Below the pieces are notes generated by a model that searched no databases, was not told the DNA's origin, and worked only from the letters and a program-made list of their open reading frames with translations. DNA of 29,725 nucleotides from DATJPD01 sp036394195 (GTDB lineage: Bacteria; Pseudomonadota; Alphaproteobacteria; CACIAM-22H2), in the NCBI GenBank assembly GCA_036394195.1, contig DASWFO010000148.1, positions 1-29,725 of the forward strand, in the 5' to 3' direction. The position numbers and the translations under genes are program-made. Shown piece by piece: positions 7,811 through 15,551 of the stretch (position 1 is its first letter; every line of letters begins with the position of its first letter).

Positions 7811-8572
7811 ATGATTCCACTCGGCTCGGCCCCCGCCACCGCCTGGCGCGTCTCGGCCGACAAAGTCGACATGACGCGGTCGCCCGTGCCGCCCCGGCCG
7901 ATCTCGATCGTGGCGCAGCCGCAATCGATCGTCGTCGATCTCGCCCGCACCGCGATGATCGTGATCGACATGCAAAACGACTTCTGTTCGCCCAAGGGCT
8001 GGCTCGCGCATATCGGCGTGGACGTGAGCCCGGCGCGACGGCCTATCACGGCCCTCAACCGCCTCCTGCCGGCGCTGCGCAAGGCCGGCGTGCCGGTGAT
8101 CTGGGTCAACTGGGGCAATCGGCCCGACAAGCTGAATCTCAGTCCGTCGCTGCTGCACGTCTACAAGCCGACCGGGACAGGCATCGGGCTCGGCGACAAG
8201 CTGCCCGGCAGCAAGGCGCCGGTGCTGCAGAAGGGAAGCTGGGCGGCCGCGATCGTCAACGGGCTCAAGACCGACCGCAGAGACATCCATGTTGCGAAAT
8301 ACCGGATGAGCGGCTTCTGGGACACCGAGCTCGACAGCATCCTGCGCAATCTCGGCGTCACCACGCTGCTGTTCGGCGGCGTCAACGCCGATCAATGCGT
8401 CCTGTGCACGCTGCAGGACGCGAACTTCCTCGGTTATGATTGCGTGCTGGTGAGCGATTGCACGGCGACGACGTCGCCCAGCTATTGCTGGGACGCGACC
8501 CTCTATAACGTGAAACAATGCTTCGGGTTCGTCACCGGATCGCATGACCTTCGCGCCGCGTTGAGAGGCTGA
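7811..8572 (+). CDS. Isochorismatase-like cysteine hydrolase
   Basis: The isochorismatase-like superfamily includes nicotinamidase, N-carbamoylsarcosine amidase, ureidoacrylate amidase and biuret hydrolase. These are cytoplasmic enzymes with a Cys-Asp-Lys triad that hydrolyse C-N bonds. The triad is visible as Asp53 (VIDMQNDF), Lys163 (KYRMSGFW) and Cys196 (GVNADQCVLCT), the latter preceded by the usual cis-peptide region. From the ATG at 7811 the protein has 253 residues. A GTG at 7796 has a better-placed Shine-Dalgarno (TTGAGG, eight bases upstream) and would add five residues; ATG 7871 would shorten it by 20. The gene is followed after one base by the cupin gene. A carbamoyl- or ureido-hydrolase role fits the context, but the substrate is not determinable. 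Confidence 0.9.
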   Translation: MIPLGSAPATAWRVSADKVDMTRSPVPPRPISIVAQPQSIVVDLARTAMIVIDMQNDFCSPKGWLAHIGVDVSPARRPITALNRLLPALRKAGVPVIWVNWGNRPDKLNLSPSLLHVYKPTGTGIGLGDKLPGSKAPVLQKGSWAAAIVNGLKTDRRDIHVAKYRMSGFWDTELDSILRNLGVTTLLFGGVNADQCVLCTLQDANFLGYDCVLVSDCTATTSPSYCWDATLYNVKQCFGFVTGSHDLRAALRG

Positions 8573-8573
8573 C

Positions 8574-9008
8574 ATGGCGGTCGTTGCCAAAGCGATGGGA
8601 GAGTGCCGGGCGTATCGCATCTCGCCGGGCGACACGAACTACCTGGCGATCGTCTTCGATCCCAAGGCCGACGGGGTCGATCTCACCTGCGTCGTCGAGA
8701 TCTTCGAAGCCAAGGGCAAGACGCCGCCCAACGTCCACCAGCGCGCGCACGAGTACTTCTTCGTGCTCGAGGGCGCGGGCTTGGCCTACGCCGATGACGA
8801 GCCGCCGGTGCCCCTGAAGGCCGGCGATGCGCTGCTGGTGCGCCCCGGGACCACCCACGTGATCGAGAACACCGGGCCCGGAAAACTTTATACGCTGACC
8901 ATTCAGACCCCGGACGAGGAGTTCGAAGCGCTGATCCGACGCGGCACACCCGTTCCGCTCGACGCCGAGGACAAGGCGGTGCTGACCCGAGCCCGCCTGA
9001 TCCGCTGA
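8574..9008 (+). CDS. Small single-domain cupin protein
   Basis: This is a 144-residue beta-barrel cupin. The first metal-binding motif is PPNVHQRAHEYFFVLEG (51-67) with His55, His59 and Glu60. The second motif contains PGTTHVIEN with His95. The canonical middle His position appears to be Arg57, so metal binding may be altered. Cupins of this size act as isomerases, dioxygenases, decarboxylases or ligand sensors, and I cannot choose among these. GAGAGG lies five bases before the ATG at 8574, one base after the stop of the isochorismatase-like gene, so they are cotranscribed. The flavodoxin-fold reductase follows 13 bp later. No signal peptide is seen. Confidence 0.85.
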   Translation: MAVVAKAMGECRAYRISPGDTNYLAIVFDPKADGVDLTCVVEIFEAKGKTPPNVHQRAHEYFFVLEGAGLAYADDEPPVPLKAGDALLVRPGTTHVIENTGPGKLYTLTIQTPDEEFEALIRRGTPVPLDAEDKAVLTRARLIR

Positions 9009-9021
9009 GCCGCTCAGCCGG

Positions 9022-9606
9022 ATGAGGGTCCTGGTCCTTTACGCGCACCCGCTGCCGGACAGTTTCAATGCCGCCGTCCACCGGACCGCGATCGAGAGCC
9101 TCACTGCGGCGGGCCACGAGGTCGACGACCTCGACCTTTACGCCGAGAATTTCCAGCCGGTGCTGAGTGCGGAGGAGCGCCGCCACTATCACGATCTCGG
9201 GCGGAACCGCGCCCCCGTGGCGTCTTATGTGGACCGCCTGCAGCGCGCCGAAGCGGTCGTCTTCGTCTTCCCGACCTGGAGCTTTGGATTGCCCGCCATC
9301 CTCAAGGGCTGGTTCGATCGCGTGCTGATTCCCGGCGTGTCGTTCACGCTGGGCGACGACGGGATTGCCCGTCCGGCGCTTAAGAACGTCCGTCGCATCG
9401 TCGGCGTGTCGACCTACGGCCGGCCGTGGTGGCACGTGCGACTGATCGTCGGCGACTTGCCGCGCCGGCAGATCACGGGCTATTTCCGGTCGCTGGGCGG
9501 CGGCGCGCCGGCGAGCTATCTGGCGCTCTACGACATGAACCGCGCCACGGCGCAGCAACGCGAGCGGTTTCTGAATCGCGTCAGGCTAGCGATGGCGCGG
9601 CTGTAG
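9022..9606 (+). CDS. Flavodoxin-fold NAD(P)H oxidoreductase (NQO1/KefF-like)
   Basis: The 194-residue protein has the NAD(P)H dehydrogenase (quinone) fold that binds FMN or FAD and reduces quinones, azo compounds or flavins. Seen directly are the N-terminal phosphate-binding segment YAHPLPDSFNAAVH, the VFVFPTWSFGLPAILKGWFDRVL stretch in two parts (VFVFPTWSFGLP, then ILKGWFDRVL) typical of the family, and GVSTYGRPWW. It is the last gene of the three-gene unit with the hydrolase and cupin. In this island no conventional Rieske reductase is present, so this flavoprotein could supply reducing power or reduce a quinoid intermediate. That role is inference only. The Shine-Dalgarno is weak, so translation may be coupled to the cupin gene. 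Confidence 0.85.
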   Translation: MRVLVLYAHPLPDSFNAAVHRTAIESLTAAGHEVDDLDLYAENFQPVLSAEERRHYHDLGRNRAPVASYVDRLQRAEAVVFVFPTWSFGLPAILKGWFDRVLIPGVSFTLGDDGIARPALKNVRRIVGVSTYGRPWWHVRLIVGDLPRRQITGYFRSLGGGAPASYLALYDMNRATAQQRERFLNRVRLAMARL

Positions 9607-9636
9607 ATCCCATCCCGAGCAGATGGAACGGGCTCT

Positions 9637-9724
9637 GCGTCAACGGTCAACGCTCACGTCAATGGTTCGATGGCCGCTTTATGGAGCGATCTCAAGCACT
9701 TTCAGGAACCGTTGACGCGTTGAT
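9637..9724. repeat. Competing inverted repeats built from GTCAACG units
   Basis: This lies in the 287-bp gap between the convergent NQO-like and FAD genes. GCGTCAACGGT at 9637-9647 is a perfect reverse complement of ACCGTTGACGC at 9708-9718. CGTCAATGGTTC at 9657-9668 pairs with GAACCGTTGACG at 9706-9717 with a single G-U wobble in RNA. GTCAACGC at 9646-9653 can pair with GCGTTGAT at 9717-9724. The three stems share the same right arm, so they are mutually exclusive. They could be protein-binding repeats, a decayed mobile element or a switching RNA 3' end. No coding sequence is recognisable here. Confidence 0.6.
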
Positions 9725-9767
9725 CCGTTTTCCGGGGTCATATCAACGACCGAGCATGCCGGGCGCA

Positions 9768-9869
9768 AAGAATTGCAAAATTGCACGCATGATTTTCACG
9801 GGTGCAATTCTTCTTCGGCTGAATTCAAGAGACGGTTCAACCGCTTGCAGAAACAATTGCAGAATTGCG
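9768..9869. repeat. Cluster of AATTGC repeats with a 10-bp inverted repeat
   Basis: AATTGC occurs at 9771, 9779, 9855 and 9863 in direct orientation, in two pairs each spaced 8 bp, and once inverted at 9804-9809. AAGAATTGCA (9768-9777) is the exact reverse complement of TGCAATTCTT (9803-9812), and AATTGCAC (9779-9786) that of GTGCAATT (9802-9809). The stretch is clearly AT-richer than its surroundings. It follows the end of the plus-strand NQO unit, so a terminator-like hairpin followed by CTTC is possible. Confidence 0.5.
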
Positions 9870-9893
9870 GCGGTTCGCGGGGGGCGCCCCCCT

Positions 9894-11288
9894 TTAGGCC
9901 GGCGTCCAGCGGCTCATCTTGCCGGGATTCATCAGCCCGTAGGGATCGGCCTGCCGCTTGAACGCGAGCTGATGATCGGCATCCGCGATCTTCGGCCCCT
10001 TGTCTTCGAGGATATAGGTGTGCGGGTTGGAGATCCTGACCCCGTGCTCCTCGTGATAGCGGATGATCTCGTAGAGCCGCTCGGCGGTGGTATAGCGCAC
10101 GACCTGCAGGGCGCTGCACGAGATTCCGGCGGGCCGGCGCTGGAACTCGCAATGCATCATGACCTCGTCGCCGAATGTCCGGAACATGTGCTCGACCTGG
10201 GCGAGGTTCTGCCCGGGCGTGAAGATCGACTGCAGATACGTTACCGTCTTGTCGACCTTGAGCACCTGCAAGGTCGTGTGGTTCCACGCGTATTCGTAGA
10301 GCGGGACTTCGGCCGTGTCGCCCGCGGCCGGCGTCACACGCTCGAGCGTGATCGTGCCGCCCGCCGCCGCAACGAGGGCGCGGAAACTTTCCAGCGACGG
10401 TGGCGCGATCATCGCGAACACGACATGCCGGCCCTCTGGCAGCGCGCCCTGCAACGGCTTGAAGTAGCTCGGGATCGGCCAGGCGATCAGCGTGTCGAGC
10501 TTGCAGACGATGCCGGACGATTCGCCGAGCGTCTGCGCAAACCGCGCCGCCTGCATGAAGTCCTCGAACGCCGCGATCGCCTCGACCCACGGCCAGGCAT
10601 GCGACAGCGGCATCTCGACCTCGGTGATGATGCCGTTGGTGCCGTAAGCGTGCAGCACGCCTTGAATGTCGGCGCCGCGCAGCTCGAGGGCCCGCGGCTC
10701 GTCTTCCATCGTCACGACCCGCAAAGCCGCCACATTGCCGGGCTCGCGCAGCTGTCCGTAGCGGATCGAACCGACGCCGACCGAGCCGCCGGCCACGAAG
10801 CCGCCGACCGTGGCCGTGCGGCGGGTGGACGGGTGCATGCGCAACTCCCAGCCGCTTGCCGCTCCCGCGATGTCGATGTCGATCAGCTTGGCGCCGGCCT
10901 CGAAGCGCCCGACGCCGTCCTTGAGCCAGAGAGTGCGGCTCATGTTGCTGACGTCGAGCAGTACGCCGCCGGCAAGCGGCACCATCTGGCCGTAATTGCC
11001 GGTCCCGCCGCCGCGCACGGTGAGCGGAACGCGGCGCGCCACGCATTCGCGGGCGACGCGCAGCACGTCGCTCTCATGGCGCGGCATCACCACGAGATCG
11101 GCCGCCTTACCGCGCAGCTCGGCTTTGAGGATCGGGCTGTACCAGAAGAAATCGCGGCTTTTCAGGCGCACCAGAGCCGGATCGTCGAGAAGCGGGACCC
11201 CCTCCAGCGCCGCTTTCAGAGCGGCCATGGTCGCCGGCGACGGCCGCGGCAGGGATGCCGGGCCGTCATTCGCCGCCGGAGTCGGCAT
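9894..11288 (-). CDS. FAD-binding oxidoreductase (PCMH/GlcD-like)
   Basis: This belongs to the FAD-linked oxidase family with a p-cresol methylhydroxylase-type FAD domain. Members oxidise alcohols, hydroxy acids or amines; the electron acceptor here is unknown. The 464 residues contain an N-terminal segment, the FAD pyrophosphate loop VRGGGTGNYGQ (91-101), TVGGFVAGGSVGVGSIRYGQL with its glycine-rich turn, and a family-typical C-terminus DPYGLMNPGKMSRW. The ATG at 11288 overlaps the upstream amidohydrolase stop as TGATG; a GTG directly before it at 11291 is possible. No signal peptide is seen. It is the last gene of the long minus-strand unit with the ABC importer. Its substrate is unknown; it may oxidise the deaminated or ring-opened product. 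Confidence 0.9.
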   Translation of the reverse strand: MPTPAANDGPASLPRPSPATMAALKAALEGVPLLDDPALVRLKSRDFFWYSPILKAELRGKAADLVVMPRHESDVLRVARECVARRVPLTVRGGGTGNYGQMVPLAGGVLLDVSNMSRTLWLKDGVGRFEAGAKLIDIDIAGAASGWELRMHPSTRRTATVGGFVAGGSVGVGSIRYGQLREPGNVAALRVVTMEDEPRALELRGADIQGVLHAYGTNGIITEVEMPLSHAWPWVEAIAAFEDFMQAARFAQTLGESSGIVCKLDTLIAWPIPSYFKPLQGALPEGRHVVFAMIAPPSLESFRALVAAAGGTITLERVTPAAGDTAEVPLYEYAWNHTTLQVLKVDKTVTYLQSIFTPGQNLAQVEHMFRTFGDEVMMHCEFQRRPAGISCSALQVVRYTTAERLYEIIRYHEEHGVRISNPHTYILEDKGPKIADADHQLAFKRQADPYGLMNPGKMSRWTPA

Positions 11289-12631
11289 CACTCGGCGGCC
11301 TCGGCGCGAATGACTAGATCGTCGAGCTCGCGATAGTCGGGCAGGGTCGTGTCGATCGCGCGACCCTGGCGCAGCACCACCCGGTCGTGCTGGCGGCGTG
11401 ACAGCAGCTCGCTCATGCTGCGGCCGCGGAACAGCACGAGGTCGGCGGGTGCTCCGACGCGGATGGTCCCGCGATCGCGCAAACCCATGACGGCCGCCGG
11501 CGCGGCGGCGACAGCGCGTGGCCAGTCGGCGTAGGGCCGGTCGAGATGCGCGATCCGCGCGGCCTGGGTGAAAACCTCATGCATGTCGTGATCGCCGAAG
11601 CCGTAGAACGGATCGCGGCAGTTGTCGCTGGCCACCGATACCGAGAGCCCGCGCGCCTTCATCTCATGTAGCAGGGTGACGCCCCGCCAGCGGGGCGTCC
11701 GGCCGGGCTGGCGGTCCTGGAGATAAAGGTTGCACATCGGCAGGCTGACCACGGCGATGCCCGCGTCGGCGCATGCCATGAGCGTGTCGTTGATCAGCGC
11801 CTCCGGCTGAACGGCAAGGCTGCAGCAATGCCCGCACAGGATGCGACCCTTGAAGCGGCGGCGGATCGCGGTTCGCGCGATGTAGCCGAGCGCCACCGCA
11901 CCCTGGTCGCCGCTCTCGTCGACATGCAGGTCGAGATCGAGCCCGCGCGCCTCGGCGAGCTCGAAGACGCGATCGAGCAGCAGCGGAAACTCCGGCGGGA
12001 TGTTCTTGTGGTCTTGGCCGCTGAGGCGAGTGACGGCGCCGAGCTGGCCGCCGGATTCGGCCACGATGTCGGCCAGCCGCTCGCCGGGTGGAGTGCCGAA
12101 GAAATCGATCGGCGCCAGCGACGTCGCCTGAAGATCGATACGGCCGGCCCAGCGCTCGCGCAGGTCGCGGAACACGCCCCACGAGATCGGCGCCTGATTG
12201 CCGTGGGAATCGAGATGGGTGCGGATCGCCGCCGTCCCGTGCGCATACGAGCAGCGCAGACCGAACTCGAAGCGCCGGCGCACATCTTCGGCCTTCCAGT
12301 TGGCTTCGCGGTCGGCGCTGGTCGTCGTGAAGGCGCCGGTGAAGCTGCCGTCGGGATTGGCGGCGCGCGGCCAGATATGGCCCTTGTCGAGATGGGTGTG
12401 CAGGTCAACGAAGCACGGCCACACCTGGCCGAATTGCAGATCTACGGCACCGGCCGCCGCGAAGCTTCCCGCCGGCGCCACCGCCGCGATGCGCCCACCG
12501 CGGATCTCGAGATCGATTTCGATCAGCCCGTCGGCATCGACCGGCCCGGCGACGGCTGCCTCGAGCAATGCCTGCGGCGTCCGGGCGCGGCGCAGGCGGA
12601 CGTCGCCCGGGGGAATGGCAACGAAACCCAT
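11288..12631 (-). CDS. Cytosine-deaminase-like amidohydrolase (paralog 1)
   Basis: This is a metal-dependent amidohydrolase of the CodA/TrzA-like group, which deaminates or hydrolyses pyrimidines, triazines and related rings in the cytoplasm. The 447-residue protein has the metal ligands His78 and His80 (FVDLHTHLDKGH), His235 with catalytic Glu238 (DLHVDESGD), His267 (CGHCC) and Asp335 (ASDNCRDPFYGFGDHDM). The layout matches E. coli CodA closely. It is shared with the second paralog in this window, although the flanking sequence differs strongly. It starts 16 bp after the permease gene and overlaps the FAD oxidoreductase gene by one base, so it is cotranscribed with the importer. True cytosine specificity cannot be claimed. 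Confidence 0.9.
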   Translation of the reverse strand: MGFVAIPPGDVRLRRARTPQALLEAAVAGPVDADGLIEIDLEIRGGRIAAVAPAGSFAAAGAVDLQFGQVWPCFVDLHTHLDKGHIWPRAANPDGSFTGAFTTTSADREANWKAEDVRRRFEFGLRCSYAHGTAAIRTHLDSHGNQAPISWGVFRDLRERWAGRIDLQATSLAPIDFFGTPPGERLADIVAESGGQLGAVTRLSGQDHKNIPPEFPLLLDRVFELAEARGLDLDLHVDESGDQGAVALGYIARTAIRRRFKGRILCGHCCSLAVQPEALINDTLMACADAGIAVVSLPMCNLYLQDRQPGRTPRWRGVTLLHEMKARGLSVSVASDNCRDPFYGFGDHDMHEVFTQAARIAHLDRPYADWPRAVAAAPAAVMGLRDRGTIRVGAPADLVLFRGRSMSELLSRRQHDRVVLRQGRAIDTTLPDYRELDDLVIRAEAAE

Positions 12632-12647
12632 ATCGTGATACTCGCGG

Positions 12648-13517
12648 TTAGTTCTCGCGCCGGATCGCGCTCTCGTGCCATTTGCGCAGGCAGAGATGCG
12701 AGATCAGCGACAGGCACAGGAAGATGACGATACCGGTGAGCGAGATCAGCAGCAAGGCCGCGAACATTCGCGGAATCTGAAGCTGGTATCCGGATTCGAG
12801 GATCCGGTACGCGAGGCCGGAGGCGCGCCCGCCCGTGCCGGCCACGAACTCGGCGACGATGGCGCCGATCAGCGACAAGCCGCCCGAGATGCGCAGGCCG
12901 CCCAGAAAATACGGCATGGCCGACGGCAGCCGCAGATTGCGCAGCACCTGGCCGCGCGAGGCGCCGTAGAGCTGAAACAGATTGATCAGGTTGTGATCGG
13001 CGCTGTTCAGCCCGAGCGTCGTGTTCGACAGGATGGGGAAGAACGCGACGATCCAGGCACAGATGAGGAGCGCCAGGCGCACGTCGTTCACGTAGATGAT
13101 GATCAGCGGCGCGATCGCCACGACCGGCGTCACCTGCAGAATCACCGCGTAGGGGAAGAACGACAGCTCGATCCATTTCGACTGGCTGAACAGGACCGAA
13201 ATGAAGACGCCGAGCGCCACCGCGACGATGAGCGCCATGAACGTGATCTGCAGCGTGATCCATAGCGAAGTCGAGAGCGTGCCCCAATCCTTGATCAGGG
13301 TCTGCACGATCAGGATCGGGCCGGGCAGGATGAAAACCGGGATGTGGTTGATCCGCACCACCAGCTCCCACAGGCCCAGCATGACGACGCCGATCGCCAG
13401 CGGCGCCAGGATCTTCGGCCATGTCGAAACCGCCAGGCCCAGCACCCGCCGCTCGCGCGGCACGACGACGGCCTCCGCGTCGGTGCCCTGGAAGGCGTTG
13501 ACGTCGATGGCGCTCAT
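12648..13517 (-). CDS. ABC transporter permease (SsuC/TauC/ThiX-like)
   Basis: This is the inner-membrane permease of an importer of the nitrate/taurine/hydroxymethylpyrimidine class. The 289 residues contain about six hydrophobic segments, beginning near residue 35 (ILAPLAIGVVMLGLWELVV). The EAA-like cytoplasmic loop that contacts the ATPase is visible around LFQLYGASRGQVLRNLRLPSA in two parts (LYGASRGQVL and RNLRLPSAMP). It is the only permease in the window and must serve as a homodimer. It sits downstream of the ATPase gene, separated by a 73-bp palindromic element, and upstream of the amidohydrolase. The substrate is unknown; the binding proteins nearby suggest a small nitrogenous ring compound. 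Confidence 0.93.
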   Translation of the reverse strand: MSAIDVNAFQGTDAEAVVVPRERRVLGLAVSTWPKILAPLAIGVVMLGLWELVVRINHIPVFILPGPILIVQTLIKDWGTLSTSLWITLQITFMALIVAVALGVFISVLFSQSKWIELSFFPYAVILQVTPVVAIAPLIIIYVNDVRLALLICAWIVAFFPILSNTTLGLNSADHNLINLFQLYGASRGQVLRNLRLPSAMPYFLGGLRISGGLSLIGAIVAEFVAGTGGRASGLAYRILESGYQLQIPRMFAALLLISLTGIVIFLCLSLISHLCLRKWHESAIRREN

Positions 13518-13518
13518 G

Positions 13519-13590
13519 CCGCCGTCGCTCCGCGGACGGAGCTATGGCGGCCGAGCCCGCCGAAGCCGAATGGAGCAAGGCGAAGGCGGG
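13519..13590. repeat. Two tandem imperfect palindromes filling the ATPase-permease gap (REP-like element)
   Basis: The first hairpin is CCGCC (13519-13523) and GCTCCG (13527-13532), pairing with CGGAGC (13537-13542) and GGCGG (13546-13550), with three-base internal bulges and a CGGA loop. The second is CCCGCC (13556-13561) and GCC (13565-13567), pairing with GGC (13579-13581) and GGCGGG (13585-13590), with symmetric GAA bulges. Together they occupy nearly the whole gap between the ATPase stop and the permease start. The compact paired-hairpin shape and exact intercistronic fit look like a dispersed REP/RPE-type element, which often shapes mRNA stability. I see no second copy in this window. 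Confidence 0.55.
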
Positions 13591-14424
13591 TCATGCGGCG
13601 ATCGCCTCGCCCAGCGTGTGCGACACGCGGCGGCAGAAGTCGCTGTAGACGGCTGAGGTGCGGAACGCCTCGTCGCGGGGATACGGCGCGTCGATGGTGA
13701 TGTCGGCCATCACTCGCCCCGGACGCGCCGCCATCACCACGATACGCTGCGACAGATACACGGACTCGAACACCGAATGGGTGACGAAGAGAACGGTGAA
13801 GCGGTGGCTGCGCCACAATTCCAACAGGTCGTTGTTGAGCTTGAAGCGGGTGATCTCGTCGAGGGCCGCAAAGGGCTCATCCATGAGCAGAACACTCGGC
13901 CGCGTCACGATCGCCCGCGCGATCGACACCCGCATCTTCATGCCGCCGGAGAGCTCGCGCGGATAGGCGTTCTCGAAGCCCGCCAGGCCGACATTGGCCA
14001 GCGCCTCGCGGGCGCGGCTCCGCGTCTCCGGCTTCGGAACTCCGGCGAGCTTCAGCGGCAGCATCACGTTCTTGATCGCCGTCGCCCACGGCATCAGGGT
14101 CGGCTCCTGGAACACGAAGCCGAGATCGCGGATCGGCTTGCCGGCTGCGTCATATTGGGCGCTCGGCCAGTCGATGGCGCCGGCGGACGGCTCGCCCAGA
14201 CCCGCGATCATCCGCAGCACCGTGCTCTTGCCGCAACCCGAGGGCCCGAGCAGGCTCACGAAGCTGTGCCGCTCGACAGCGAGGTTGCAATCCTTGACCG
14301 CGAGCGTGCCATTGGAAAACCGCTTGCTGACCTGCTGCAGCTGAATGACCGGTTTTTCGCGGGATGAGTCGGCGGGCGAAGCCGGCGGCGGTGGCGGCGC
14401 CATCCGGGCAAGTATAGCGTTCAC
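13591..14424 (-). CDS. ABC transporter ATP-binding protein (SsuB/TauB-like)
   Basis: This is the cytoplasmic ATPase of the importer, 277 residues. Walker A is GPSGCGKST, the Q-loop region is VFQEPTLMPW, the ABC signature is LSGGMKMRVSIARA and Walker B is VLLMDEPFAALD. These are those of the nitrate/sulfonate/taurine family. The start is a GTG at 14424 that overlaps the binding-protein stop as GTGA, which indicates translational coupling. An ATG at 14403 is an alternative but has no Shine-Dalgarno. A proline-rich N-terminal extension (APPPPPASPADSS) precedes the conserved domain. It follows the first binding-protein gene and precedes the permease after the palindromic gap. Confidence 0.95.
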   Translation of the reverse strand: MNAILARMAPPPPPASPADSSREKPVIQLQQVSKRFSNGTLAVKDCNLAVERHSFVSLLGPSGCGKSTVLRMIAGLGEPSAGAIDWPSAQYDAAGKPIRDLGFVFQEPTLMPWATAIKNVMLPLKLAGVPKPETRSRAREALANVGLAGFENAYPRELSGGMKMRVSIARAIVTRPSVLLMDEPFAALDEITRFKLNNDLLELWRSHRFTVLFVTHSVFESVYLSQRIVVMAARPGRVMADITIDAPYPRDEAFRTSAVYSDFCRRVSHTLGEAIAA

Positions 14425-15419
14425 ATCCCCACCCGCTTGTTCACGAACTGCAACGTGTAGCCCTTCTTGTAATCGAGATCGGGCGGGTACACGCCGGCGC
14501 CCGACATCAGCTTGAAGAATCGCTCCCAGCGCTCGTCGGTCATGGCGCCGATACCCAGCGTCTTCGAATCGCCCGAGTCGACGATGCCGGAGTCGCGCAT
14601 GGCCTGGATCGCATAGGCGATCTTCTCGTCGGTCATCTCGGGGTTGTCGGCCTTGATCATCGCGTTGGCCGGCGCCGGATCGCCGAAGATGTAGCTCTTC
14701 CAGCCTTCGATCGAGGCGTTGACGAAGCGCTGGACGTAGTCGGCGCGCTTCTCGACGTTCTCGCGCGAGGTGTTGATCGTCGTCTGGTAATTGTCGTAGC
14801 CGGCGTCGGCAAACAGATGGACCACCGGCTTCACGCCGGCAAGCTGGACCGCGAACACCTCGCTGGTGACGAAGCCCTGCTGGATCGCGTTCTTATCCGC
14901 GAGGAACGGCGCCAGATTGAAGGTATAGGGCCGGATCTGATCGTCGGTGTAGCCGAACTTCGCGCGCAGGAACGGCCAGTAGCTGGTCCGCCCGGCGGCG
15001 CCGATCATGATCGGCTTGCCCTTGAGATCGGCCAGCGCGTCGTTACCCACGCCGGGATGCGAGATCAGGACCTGCGGGTCTTTCTGGAACGACGACGCGA
15101 CGACGATGAACGGCAGGTTCTCGCGCACGTAATTGAAGCCGGCGAGCGCGTTGCTCATGACGAAGTCCACCTTGCCGGCGAGCAGCAGCGCGTTCACGTC
15201 CATTTGCGGTCCGCCCATGTGGACCTCGGCATCCAGGCCGTATTTCTTGTAAAGGCCGGTCGCCAGCGCCTGATAGAAGCCGCCGTGCTCGGCCTGGGCG
15301 CGCCAGTTGGTCTGGAAGATCGCCTTATCATCAGCCTGGGCGCCGCCGACGATCCCCAGAGGCCCCAGCACAACGACACACGCGAGGGCGGCCCGGCGGA
15401 AAATTTGGCAATAGCGCAT
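14421..15419 (-). CDS. ABC transporter substrate-binding protein, NMT1/THI5-like (paralog 1)
   Basis: This is the periplasmic binding protein of the importer. The NMT1/THI5-like family binds pyrimidine precursors of thiamine, riboflavin, sulfonates and similar small molecules. The start chosen is the ATG at 15419, with AGGAGG just upstream, giving 332 residues. An earlier in-frame start would put 30 residues before the signal peptide. The signal peptide is about 1-29, ending AQA, with the mature chain starting DDKAIFQTNWRAQAEHGG. It is collinear with the second binding protein: RAQAEHG near the start, RPYTF(N)xAPFL in the middle, and LDYKxGYxLQFxNKR at the end. The third binding protein in the window belongs to a more distant branch. 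It is translationally coupled to the ATPase. Confidence 0.93.
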   Translation of the reverse strand: MRYCQIFRRAALACVVVLGPLGIVGGAQADDKAIFQTNWRAQAEHGGFYQALATGLYKKYGLDAEVHMGGPQMDVNALLLAGKVDFVMSNALAGFNYVRENLPFIVVASSFQKDPQVLISHPGVGNDALADLKGKPIMIGAAGRTSYWPFLRAKFGYTDDQIRPYTFNLAPFLADKNAIQQGFVTSEVFAVQLAGVKPVVHLFADAGYDNYQTTINTSRENVEKRADYVQRFVNASIEGWKSYIFGDPAPANAMIKADNPEMTDEKIAYAIQAMRDSGIVDSGDSKTLGIGAMTDERWERFFKLMSGAGVYPPDLDYKKGYTLQFVNKRVGM

Positions 15420-15513
15420 CGATACCTCCTCGCAAAAACGCGTGTGGCTTGAGGAGAGATCAGCAAAGCGCGTACCAAGCCGTTTGGCCGGCACCGACGT
15501 TGCCGCCAAGCCT

Positions 15514-15527
15514 ATATTGATGAATAT
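15514..15527. promoter_or_regulatory. AT-rich inverted repeat upstream of the binding-protein/ABC genes
   Basis: ATATT-GATG-AATAT at 15514-15527 is a small perfect inverted repeat. It lies in an AT-rich island in the 141-bp gap between the creatininase-family gene and binding protein 1. It lies about 100 bp upstream of the binding-protein start. It may be an operator or part of an internal promoter, but no clear -35/-10 pair could be assigned. Confidence 0.3.
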
Positions 15528-15551
15528 TTGAGCAGACTGAGTGCGGCGACT

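Noticed and set aside
9879..9892. Perfect palindrome GGGGGGCGCCCCCC as an intrinsic terminator
   Set aside because: The loop would be only four bases and is followed by CTTTAGG, not a real T-run; it may block polymerase but I cannot call it a terminator.
9607..11336. Long plus-strand open frame after the NQO-like gene
   Set aside because: It is antisense to the FAD oxidoreductase gene, which has a clear FAD loop and coupled start; the antisense translation is Arg/His-rich with no motif.
13951..15419. Taurine or alkanesulfonate uptake locus
   Set aside because: The ABC genes resemble SsuB/TauB and SsuC/TauC, but no sulfonate monooxygenase or taurine dioxygenase gene is present. The binding proteins look NMT1/THI5-like, so a sulfonate role is not supported.
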